Origin: an uncultured Comamonadaceae bacterium
GTDB lineage: Bacteria > Pseudomonadota > Gammaproteobacteria > Burkholderiales > Burkholderiaceae_C
DNA: 8,028 nt
Reading direction: 5' to 3'
NCBI GenBank assembly: GCA_937871735.1
Contig: CALMOI010000044.1
Coordinates: forward strand, 1-8,028
Position numbers and translations under genes: made by a program
Notes under the pieces: generated by a model
What the model saw: only the letters and a program-made list of their open reading frames with translations
What the model was told of the DNA's origin: nothing
Database searches by the model: none
In this document: piece by piece, positions 1 to 5,561 of the stretch
Layout of the letters: each line of letters begins with the position of its first letter
Position numbering within the stretch: the first letter of the stretch is position 1

Positions 1-1
1 C

Positions 2-1240
2 GAAGGCCGCAACACCCGCGAAGGCCGTCGTGGTGAAGCCCGCCCTGATCTGCGTGAAGCCGAAGCCCGCCCACCGCGCACCGAGCGTGGTGAACGTACT
101 GAGCGCCCGGAACGCGCCGAGCGCCCTGAGCGCAACAACGCCAACGGTGCCACCAATGGCCGCCCGCGTCGCGAAGGCCGTGAAGGACGCGACAACAGCG
201 CCGCCCTGATCGACAACGCCGCCGTCGTCACCGAGAACAACACCCCGGTGTTGGTCGAAATTGCCGCTGAACCGCGCACCGAGCGCCCGCCGCGCCGTGA
301 ACGCGGCGAACGCACCGAGCGCGGTGAAGGCCGCCCCCCGCGTGCCGAGCGCACCGAGCCAAGCGAACGCCGCCCGGCAGCGCGCAATGACGAGGCTATC
401 GAGTCGCCTGCCGTCGCCGCTCAAGCCAACGCCGCGCCCGTGGCAGCCGCTGCGCCCCGCGCTGACGTAGAAGCACCTGCGATGTTCACCGTGGCCCCGG
501 CTGACGAGAACGCCGTCATGGAAGCGCCCCGCGCCGAAGGCGAAGAGCGCCGCGAACGCCGTTCACGCGACCGTTATGGCCGTGACCGCCGCAACCGCAA
601 CAACGGCGACCGCCCGCGCAACGACGAAGCTGGTGACAGCCAACCCGCAGCCCCCGAAGCAGAGCAAGAACCGTTGGTGATTCGCTCCTACTTTGACCGT
701 GCGCCTGCTGCCCCCGCAGACCAAACGCCCATCACCGTGGTGGTTGAAGCTGCGGCGCTGGCCGAGGTCGCCCCCGCTGCTGTAGCACCCGCTGCGGCTC
801 CTGTCGCCGTGGTTGTGCCGGAAGCACCAGTCGCTGCGCTGGCCGAAGTGCCCGCTGAAGCTGCTGCACCGGTCGTGGCAGCAGCCGCTACTGAGGCACC
901 CGCCGAGGTCGTGAGCGCTCCAGCGCCAGTCGCCGCCATCGCCGCTGTTGTTGACGCTGCCCCCGCAGAAGTCAGCCCTGAAGTGGTCGTGAGCGCCCAG
1001 CCTGTGGCCGAGCCCTACCGCCTGCCGTTGGCCGATCTGACGCAACTGGCCGACAGCGTGGGCCTGCAATGGGTGAACTCTGATGCGGACAAAGTGGCCC
1101 AAGTGCAAGCCGCCATCGCGGCTGAACCCAAGCCCATCCACGTACCACGTGAGCGCCCGCCGCTGGTGGTGATTGAAGACGTGCCGTTGGTGCTGGTGGA
1201 AACGCGCAAAGACCTGCGTGACCTGAACCTGCCGTTCTGA
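2..1240 (+). CDS. rne: Ribonuclease E, C-terminal tail (5' end outside window)
   Basis: This is the last 412 residues of a frame open from the left edge to TGA at 1238-1240. RNase E is the endoribonuclease that starts mRNA decay and processes rRNA and tRNA; its catalytic N-terminal half would lie upstream, outside the window. What is visible is tail: an Arg/Glu/Pro-rich segment with repeated ER, TER and PER units (about 2-400), a second Arg-rich patch with RRDR-like motifs (about 540-625), an Ala/Val/Pro spacer (about 730-1000), and an ordered-looking terminal block (about 1016-1237) containing VGLQWV, IHVPRERPP and VLVETRKDL. In the family, Arg-rich tail segments bind RNA and short linear motifs recruit degradosome partners; assigning those roles here is inference. 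The GTG at 248 is internal and is not a start. The gene ends 38 bp before a strong terminator and converges on hemY. The rne name rests on the tail composition and terminal motif, since no catalytic domain is visible. Confidence 0.85.
   Translation, partial: EGRNTREGRRGEARPDLREAEARPPRTERGERTERPERAERPERNNANGATNGRPRREGREGRDNSAALIDNAAVVTENNTPVLVEIAAEPRTERPPRRERGERTERGEGRPPRAERTEPSERRPAARNDEAIESPAVAAQANAAPVAAAAPRADVEAPAMFTVAPADENAVMEAPRAEGEERRERRSRDRYGRDRRNRNNGDRPRNDEAGDSQPAAPEAEQEPLVIRSYFDRAPAAPADQTPITVVVEAAALAEVAPAAVAPAAAPVAVVVPEAPVAALAEVPAEAAAPVVAAAATEAPAEVVSAPAPVAAIAAVVDAAPAEVSPEVVVSAQPVAEPYRLPLADLTQLADSVGLQWVNSDADKVAQVQAAIAAEPKPIHVPRERPPLVVIEDVPLVLVETRKDLRDLNLPF
20..400 (+). repeat. Degenerate repeats encoding Arg/Glu/Pro-rich units in RNase E
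   Basis: Short imperfect units built from GAGCGC, GAACGC, ACCGAGCG and GAAGGCCG recur through this stretch in one reading frame. They encode runs such as RTERGERTERPERAERPER and, after a less repetitive stretch (about 195-270), RTERPPRRERGERTERGEG. The period is irregular at 6-15 nt. The strong charge pattern (alternating R and E) suggests an intrinsically disordered RNA-binding segment. Near-identical units of this kind can change copy number by slippage or recombination, so length may vary between strains. Confidence 0.6.
730..1003 (+). repeat. Ala/Val/Pro/Glu low-complexity spacer coding tract in RNase E
   Basis: The rne frame here is built almost wholly of alanine, valine, proline and glutamate, with recurrent APAE, VAPAA and PVAA units encoded by GC-rich codons. 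No folded domain is suggested. It separates the Arg-rich patches from the terminal block and probably acts as a flexible linker. The same bias keeps antisense frames open, which explains spurious minus-strand reading frames across it. Confidence 0.55.
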
Positions 1241-1249
1241 CCGCGCAGC

Positions 1250-1270
1250 CCCCAGCCCTTGCGGCTGGGG
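1250..1270. other. GC-rich hairpin downstream of rne
   Basis: CCCCAGCC (1250-1257) pairs perfectly with GGCTGGGG (1263-1270) around a 5-nt loop, 9 nt after the rne stop. It lacks a U-tract on either strand, so it is not a complete intrinsic terminator by itself. It may stabilise the rne mRNA 3' end or assist the adjacent terminator; both are inference. Confidence 0.55.
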
Positions 1271-1278
1271 ATGAGAAG

Positions 1279-1314
1279 AAAAAAGCCGCTACGGAACACC
1301 GTAGCGGCTTTTTT
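1279..1314. terminator. Bidirectional intrinsic terminator between rne and hemY
   Basis: A perfect 10-bp stem, GCCGCTACGG (1285-1294) with CCGTAGCGGC (1299-1308), closes an AACA loop (UGUU on the other strand). Six A (1279-1284) precede it and six T (1309-1314) follow it, so each strand gives a stem followed by six U. It lies 38 nt past the rne stop and 18 nt past the hemY stop, as expected for terminating both convergent transcripts. Confidence 0.93.
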
Positions 1315-1332
1315 CATGGGGTGGTGTCAACC

Positions 1333-2637
1333 TCACAAGGCCAGCGCTGCTTGCTTCCACGCTTGGGCAGCTTCGGCAGCATCACCACGCTGCTCGGCCA
1401 GCAGCGCCAAGGTGCGCCAAGCACTGGCGCGCAGGCTGGCATCGTCCAAATTGGTGCTGGCTTGGGTCAACAGTTGCTGGGCTTTGCCCCAGAGCTGGCG
1501 CTTCATGCAAGCCATGCCCGCCAAGTACTGCAAACTGGCATCGCGCGGGGTGTTTTGCTGGGCTTGCTCCAAGCGGGCCAGCCAGTCTTGATCTGCTTGG
1601 CGCTCGGTACCGGCGCTGGCATTCCACACCAAGGCCAATTCCAGCGTTTGCACGAGGCGCACGCGCTGCTGTTCGCTCAGCAAATCAGGCTCGGTCAGGG
1701 CGCGTTCCCACAGCGGCAACAGCCAAGTGCGGGCGGTGACGCGGTTGCCGCCCACGGCCATCAGGCGCTGAGCGGCCAAAATGGCCAATTCGGGCATTTG
1801 GCGCTCGGCTGACTCCAAGCCAGCCCAAATGCGCTGCAACTGCACTTCGTCATGCGCGTGCTGGAGTTGGTCTTGCACCAAGCCACGCACCAAACTTTGT
1901 GCCGCCACTACCGAAAAAGCCCGGTGCTTGGCCAGCAAGCGGGCCGTTTCCAGCGCCACAGCGCTGCGCTGGGCCAAACGGGCCGCTTTGAGTTTGATGC
2001 GCAGCGCCAGCGTGCGGCGTTGCACGCCCTGCGGCAAGGCGTCCAGCCAGCGCAGCGAGGTCTGCACATCGCGCTCGTCCAACGACCAACGGGCGGCGCG
2101 CAGTTGCACGCCGTCATGCAACTCTTGCACTGCGGGTGTGGCGCGGGTCGCCGTTTGAGCCAAGGCCCATTCCAAGTGCTGGTCGCGGCTGGTTTTGTCT
2201 TGCAGGGCTTGGGCGCTCTCGGCCACCAGCCAATGCGCCAAGGCACGCAGTTGCACGGCGTGGCCCAAATTTTCTCCGCTGGCAGAGAGAGATTTTTCTC
2301 GGGCCAAAGCGACCAACGCGGCTTTGCGAGCGCGCAAAAAACGTCCCGCCAGCAAATGACCCATGCCATCGAGCAACGCGGTGTGGGTGGCGCGTTCGCG
2401 CTGCTGGGCGCGCCAGCGGTGGGCTTGCTGCGGTATTTCAAACAGCGCGGCCAAGGCACGCAAGGCCACATGCATCGCAGCAAACACGGCCACCACCACC
2501 AGCACCACCAAGTTCAGCGACAAGTCGATGCGGTTGGGCGGCCAAAAAATGGTGATCACGCCCTGGTTGTTGCCCGCAAACAGCGCCGCAGCCACCGCCA
2601 CGGCAAACAGGGTCAGGAACCACAGTGCGGCGCGCAT
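1333..2637 (-). CDS. hemY: HemY-family inner-membrane TPR protein
   Basis: A 434-residue protein with ATG at 2637 and TGA at 1333-1335. The N terminus has two hydrophobic segments (about residues 4-22 and 40-58) around a short loop with GNNQG and FWPPNRIDLSLN, the hallmark of the HemY N-terminal domain family. The remainder is Ala/Leu/Gln/Arg-rich helical repeat sequence; the last 70 or so residues (LAGMACMKRQLWGKAQQLL, then a segment with LALLAEQRGDAAEAAQAW) look like TPR units. The family is a membrane-anchored protein encoded with heme genes in proteobacteria, with no firmly defined reaction. It is unrelated to the Bacillus enzyme also called HemY (a coproporphyrinogen/protoporphyrinogen oxidase), so that function should not be transferred. 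It is last in the hem cluster, starting 4 nt after the hemX stop with only a weak GGA about 10 nt before ATG, which points to translational coupling. Confidence 0.9.
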   Translation of the reverse strand: MRAALWFLTLFAVAVAAALFAGNNQGVITIFWPPNRIDLSLNLVVLVVVAVFAAMHVALRALAALFEIPQQAHRWRAQQRERATHTALLDGMGHLLAGRFLRARKAALVALAREKSLSASGENLGHAVQLRALAHWLVAESAQALQDKTSRDQHLEWALAQTATRATPAVQELHDGVQLRAARWSLDERDVQTSLRWLDALPQGVQRRTLALRIKLKAARLAQRSAVALETARLLAKHRAFSVVAAQSLVRGLVQDQLQHAHDEVQLQRIWAGLESAERQMPELAILAAQRLMAVGGNRVTARTWLLPLWERALTEPDLLSEQQRVRLVQTLELALVWNASAGTERQADQDWLARLEQAQQNTPRDASLQYLAGMACMKRQLWGKAQQLLTQASTNLDDASLRASAWRTLALLAEQRGDAAEAAQAWKQAALAL

Positions 2638-2641
2638 GGTG

Positions 2642-3724
2642 TCAGCGTCCAGCGGCGGCGGTGGTCAAGGCCGCCAAGGTTTCATCGACACGCGGCAATT
2701 CAGCGCTTTTCATTTGGCTTTGCACTTGTTGCAGCAAGTTGGCGGCCAACTGGGTTTTGCGGGAAGCCGGGTCAAAGTAGATTTGCAGCGCGTTGGCCGA
2801 GGCGCTCAAATCAGCGCGCACTGCGTCCAATTGCCGCGCCAGCAAACCCAAGCGCGCATTGAGCAGCTTGAGCTTGAGGTTTTCGCGCAAAAAGAAAGAC
2901 TGCTCCGGCGACAGCAACATCGCCTCAGGATGCTCGATGCGGCTGACGCGCACCAAGTTACGCACCTCTTGCCCCAGCACATCGACCACACGCCGCCACC
3001 ACGCGGGCAAATCAGCCAAGCGGGTGGGCGGCGCAGCGCTCACAGCTGCGACGGTGGCAACGGCGTTGGCCACGGGCAAATCGTCAGCCAAGCGCACCAG
3101 CTCATCGAGCTTGATCAGCAGGCCGGGCGTGTCGGCAATGCTGGCGGCGCGGATGCGGTCACTGTCACGGCCAATGGCGCGCAGCAACGGGGCCAAGCGC
3201 GGCTGGCTGGCACGGGTGATGCGCTGCTCGGCGCTTTTGAGCGCGGCCAGCAGCGGCTCGGCGCTGCCGGTGAGCTGGGCTTGCTGCTGGGCCAATCGCA
3301 GCGCGGATTCAATATCGACCACCAAGTTTTCATCACGCGAGCGCGACAGGCTTTGCATCAGCTCTTCGAGCTGGCTGCGCTGCATGGCGACTTCGCCGAG
3401 CTTGGCCTCCATCACGGCCTGATGAGTGACGGTGTCGCGGGCTTGATCAAGGGCTTGACGCGCCAAGGTGCGCGCCTCCACCGCTTGGGAACCAGATTCG
3501 GCACTTTGCCGGGCCAGTTGTTCTTGCATCCCCAGCACTTTTTGCCAGAGCAAGCCGCAAGCCACCAGCGCAACGATGGCGATGATGGCCAGCCCCCACA
3601 GCACGGGGCGCAGCAATGCACCGGGCACCAAGGCAGGCGGCGGCGCAGCAGCAGCCACCGTCGGAGCCACCGCAGCAGGCGGCAGCACCGAATCGGTTTC
3701 AGGGGTGGTCGGCTCGGAGGTCAT
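2642..3724 (-). CDS. hemX: HemX family membrane protein (non-catalytic)
   Basis: A 360-residue protein. Residues 1-38 are a Pro/Ala/Thr-rich, probably cytoplasmic segment; residues about 41-60 (VLWGLAIIAIVALVACGLLW) form one transmembrane helix; residues about 62-130 are Gln/Glu/Ala-rich with coiled-coil character; the rest is helical and contains the family-typical WWRRVVDVLGQEV and SPEQSFFLRENLKLKLLNAR (about 242-291). It matches the HemX family, about 30 residues shorter than I recall for the E. coli protein. Databases often call HemX a uroporphyrinogen-III C-methyltransferase, but no SAM-binding methyltransferase fold is visible here, so a scaffold or accessory role in tetrapyrrole synthesis is more cautious. 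I chose ATG at 3724 because it overlaps the hemD stop as ATGA (3724-3721). The frame stays open further upstream, but that extension would read through hemD in another frame and has no family character. Confidence 0.9.
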   Translation of the reverse strand: MTSEPTTPETDSVLPPAAVAPTVAAAAPPPALVPGALLRPVLWGLAIIAIVALVACGLLWQKVLGMQEQLARQSAESGSQAVEARTLARQALDQARDTVTHQAVMEAKLGEVAMQRSQLEELMQSLSRSRDENLVVDIESALRLAQQQAQLTGSAEPLLAALKSAEQRITRASQPRLAPLLRAIGRDSDRIRAASIADTPGLLIKLDELVRLADDLPVANAVATVAAVSAAPPTRLADLPAWWRRVVDVLGQEVRNLVRVSRIEHPEAMLLSPEQSFFLRENLKLKLLNARLGLLARQLDAVRADLSASANALQIYFDPASRKTQLAANLLQQVQSQMKSAELPRVDETLAALTTAAAGR

Positions 3725-4530
3725 GCGCAAGATTTTATCGAGGCCACCACTGACGCGAGCGCGGGGCGCGACTCGCACACCACGCCCCACCCGGCTTGCC
3801 GGGCCGTGGCTGCAATGCGCGGGTGCGTGGCAATGGCGCGGGCCGCACGCCAGTCTTGCGTCGGCAGTTGCGCCACCAAGTTGTGGATCGCTTCTGAGCT
3901 GCTGAACAACCACAGCGTGCCATCCACCGCCGCCTGCCGCGCCCGCACCCGCGCCACCTCATCCAAACGCGGAGCGATGCGGCGATAGGCGCTCAAATTT
4001 TCGACCTGCACGCCCACGGCGGTCAGTTGCTGAGCCAACCAATCGCGGCCCGAGCCTTGGCCTTGTTCGTCGCTGCCGCGCACGATCAGCACACGCTGGC
4101 CGGGGCGCACTTGCTGCGCCACGCCCGCCCACAGGGCTTCGGAATCAAACTGCGGCGCATCGGCGGCGGGCTCATCAATTTGCTGCGCAGCCAGCCCCGC
4201 CTGCATCAGCGCCCGCGTGGTGCCAGGGCCGGGCGACCACGCACGGGCAGCGCAGCGGCCTTGGCTCCACGCTTGTTGTTGCGCGGCGGGCAGTTGGGCA
4301 AAAAAGTAGGCGACGGCATTGGCGCTGACAAACATCACCGCCGCAAATTCATCCAAACGCTGGGCGATGTGGTACAGCGGCTGCGGGTCGGCCAGCGCGG
4401 CGATAGTGATCAGCGGCAATGCCTGTGCCTGCACACCCTGCGCCTGCAATTGCGCGACCCAGTGCTGCGCATCGGCGGCGGGCCGCGTCACCAAGACGGA
4501 CAGCACGGTCAGGGTCGGCGTAGCAGACAT
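3721..4530 (-). CDS. hemD: Uroporphyrinogen-III synthase
   Basis: A 269-residue cytoplasmic enzyme, normal length for the family. It cyclises hydroxymethylbilane and inverts ring D to give uroporphyrinogen III, the last precursor shared by heme, siroheme and cobalamin. The family is poorly conserved, but landmarks appear in order: VLVTRP near the N terminus (about 12-17), FVSANAV (67-73), GPGTTRAL (101-108), RVLIVRG (146-152), an AYRR segment (181-184), LFSSSEAI (208-215) and a terminal ATHPRIAATARQAGWG (234-249). These fit the two-lobed HemD fold. ATG at 4530 begins 5 nt after the hemC stop; a TTG directly upstream (4533-4531) would add one residue and is less likely. No clear Shine-Dalgarno is seen, so coupling to hemC translation is likely. 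Its TGA overlaps the hemX ATG. Confidence 0.95.
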   Translation of the reverse strand: MSATPTLTVLSVLVTRPAADAQHWVAQLQAQGVQAQALPLITIAALADPQPLYHIAQRLDEFAAVMFVSANAVAYFFAQLPAAQQQAWSQGRCAARAWSPGPGTTRALMQAGLAAQQIDEPAADAPQFDSEALWAGVAQQVRPGQRVLIVRGSDEQGQGSGRDWLAQQLTAVGVQVENLSAYRRIAPRLDEVARVRARQAAVDGTLWLFSSSEAIHNLVAQLPTQDWRAARAIATHPRIAATARQAGWGVVCESRPALASVVASIKSCA

Positions 4531-4535
4531 CAAAT

Positions 4536-5471
4536 TCAGCGTGCGCCTTGGGCGCGCAGCTGCGCGGCCACTTGCTCGCCCAAAGCAGCGGCGGCGGCCA
4601 CATCAGCAGCAGGAGCGCTGGCTTGGGCGGTGACCAAGGTGGCCGGGCCTGCGGGGTCGCCCCAAGCGGCGTTCAGGCGCACGCTGCCGTCAGCGGCCAG
4701 TGTGGCAAAAGCCGCCAACGGCATGGAGCAGCTACCGCCCATCGCCCGGCTGACGGCGCGCTCGGCGGCCACGCAGCGCCAGGTGTCTGTGTGCGCCAGC
4801 GGGGCCAGTGCGGCGGCCAAGTCGGCGCGATCTGCACGAATCTCAATGCCCAGCGCGCCTTGGCCCGCAGCGGGCAGCATCTCGGTGGGTTCAAAAATAT
4901 GGCGAATGCGCGCGCCCAACTCCAAGCGCTTCAAGCCTGCCGCCGCCAGCACGATACCGGCGTACTGGCCTTCGTCGAGCTTGCGCAGGCGCGTGTCGAG
5001 GTTGCCGCGCAACGGTTCGATGCGCAAATCAGGGCGCAACGCCCGCAGCAGCACCGTGCGGCGCAGGCTGGAGGTGCCCACCACCGCGCCTTCGGGCAGA
5101 TCGGCCAAGCTGGCGTATTGCGGCGACACCCACGCATCGCGCGGGTCTTCGCGCTCCATCACGCAGGCCAAGGCGAAGCCTTCGGGCAGCTCCATCGGCA
5201 CGTCTTTGAGCGAATGCACGGCAATGTCAGCGCGACCTTGTTCCAGCGCCACTTCCAGCTCTTTGACAAACAAGCCTTTGCCACCAACTTTGCTCAGGCT
5301 GCGGTCCAAAATTTGGTCGCCCAAAGTGGTCATGCCCAGCAGCGTGACGCGGTGGCCGCGAGCTTCGAGCAAAGCGCGGACATGCTCGGCCTGCCACAGC
5401 GCCAGACGGCTTTCGCGTGTGGCAATCACGACGGGGGTGGCAGCGGTGGAAGCGTCAAAAAAGGTGCTCAA
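4536..5471 (-). CDS. hemC: Hydroxymethylbilane synthase (porphobilinogen deaminase)
   Basis: A 311-residue cytoplasmic enzyme that joins four porphobilinogen units head to tail into hydroxymethylbilane. Key elements are present: IATRESRLALWQ (16-27), KVGGKGLFVKELE (61-73), HSLKDVP with the catalytic Asp at 90, GTSSLRR (132-138), RGNLDTRL (155-162), LPAAGQGALGIE (199-210), and GGSCSMP, whose Cys248 should carry the dipyrromethane cofactor. Nothing essential is missing, so it should be active. It is first in the hem cluster. The start is a weak point: the only in-frame start between the upstream stop (5513-5511) and the conserved first strand is TTG at 5471, with a weak TGGG about 8 nt upstream. 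An ATG at 5484-5482 is out of frame by one base. A GTG at Val15 is possible but would cut into the first strand. Confidence 0.97.
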   Translation of the reverse strand: MSTFFDASTAATPVVIATRESRLALWQAEHVRALLEARGHRVTLLGMTTLGDQILDRSLSKVGGKGLFVKELEVALEQGRADIAVHSLKDVPMELPEGFALACVMEREDPRDAWVSPQYASLADLPEGAVVGTSSLRRTVLLRALRPDLRIEPLRGNLDTRLRKLDEGQYAGIVLAAAGLKRLELGARIRHIFEPTEMLPAAGQGALGIEIRADRADLAAALAPLAHTDTWRCVAAERAVSRAMGGSCSMPLAAFATLAADGSVRLNAAWGDPAGPATLVTAQASAPAADVAAAAALGEQVAAQLRAQGAR

Positions 5472-5507
5472 AGTCGTAACCCATTGGTAATCATCAGGGG
5501 GATGCGG

Positions 5508-5517
5508 ATGCTAGCAT
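5508..5517. promoter_or_regulatory. Perfect 10-bp palindrome ATGCTAGCAT between hemC and ppc
   Basis: ATGCTAGCAT is its own reverse complement and sits almost at the centre of the 90-bp divergent gap. Symmetry and position fit an operator for a dimeric regulator or a shared -10 region. A 10-bp palindrome is also not rare by chance, and I know of no regulator with this site. Confidence 0.3.
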
Positions 5518-5546
5518 GGGCCTCGTCTCCACCTCGGTATCACTTC

Positions 5547-5550
5547 AGGA
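5547..5550 (+). promoter_or_regulatory. Shine-Dalgarno candidate for ppc
   Basis: AGGA ends 11 nt before the ATG at 5562, slightly long but workable spacing. It supports that start over the in-frame ATGs at 5502 and 5508, although the latter have their own G-rich stretch (AGGGGG, 5496-5501). Confidence 0.5.
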
Positions 5551-5561
5551 CGCTCCCTCAC

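Larger units (their letters stand above)
5472..5561. promoter_or_regulatory. Divergent hemC/ppc intergenic control region
   Basis: These 90 bp separate the divergent start codons of hemC (minus) and ppc (plus), so promoters for both genes are expected in or just beyond it. I could not find a convincing sigma-70 pair on either strand. TAGCAT occurs on both strands within the central palindrome (5508-5517) and matches the -10 consensus at 4 of 6 positions, but no good -35 hexamer lies 16-18 bp upstream on either side. GGATGC is repeated directly at 5500-5505 and 5506-5511. The regulatory call rests on gene layout. Confidence 0.6.

Noticed and set aside
563..1141. Minus-strand 192-codon open frame, and smaller ones, over the rne tail
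   Set aside because: Product of the low-complexity Ala/Val/Pro codons of rne read backwards, rich in Gly, Ser, Cys and His.
1852..2862. Plus-strand 336-codon open frame over hemY
   Set aside because: Antisense to HemY, whose two membrane segments and TPR-like repeats are clear on the minus strand.
2642..3724. HemX as uroporphyrinogen-III C-methyltransferase
   Set aside because: No SAM-binding methyltransferase motifs are visible. The protein is a single membrane anchor with a helical, coiled-coil-like body, so the enzymatic name is a legacy annotation.
3725..3913. 63-residue N-terminal extension of HemX
   Set aside because: It would overlap hemD by about 190 bases and is Cys/His/Arg/Gly-rich without family character. 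The ATGA overlap at 3721-3724 gives a natural start.
2363..3988. Plus-strand 541-codon open frame over hemY/hemX/hemD
   Set aside because: Antisense to three well-supported genes, crosses their boundaries, and is rich in Gln, His, Arg and Ala with no domain. GC-rich codon bias keeps the antisense frame open.
4027..5490. Plus-strand 487-codon open frame over hemD and hemC
   Set aside because: Antisense shadow. The minus-strand reading has complete HemC and HemD motifs, while this frame is Ser/Arg/Ala-rich with no recognisable motif.
5484..5517. TTGGTA (5484-5489) with TAGCAT (5512-5517) as a ppc promoter
   Set aside because: Spacing is 22 bp, well outside 16-18, and the -10 is only a partial match.
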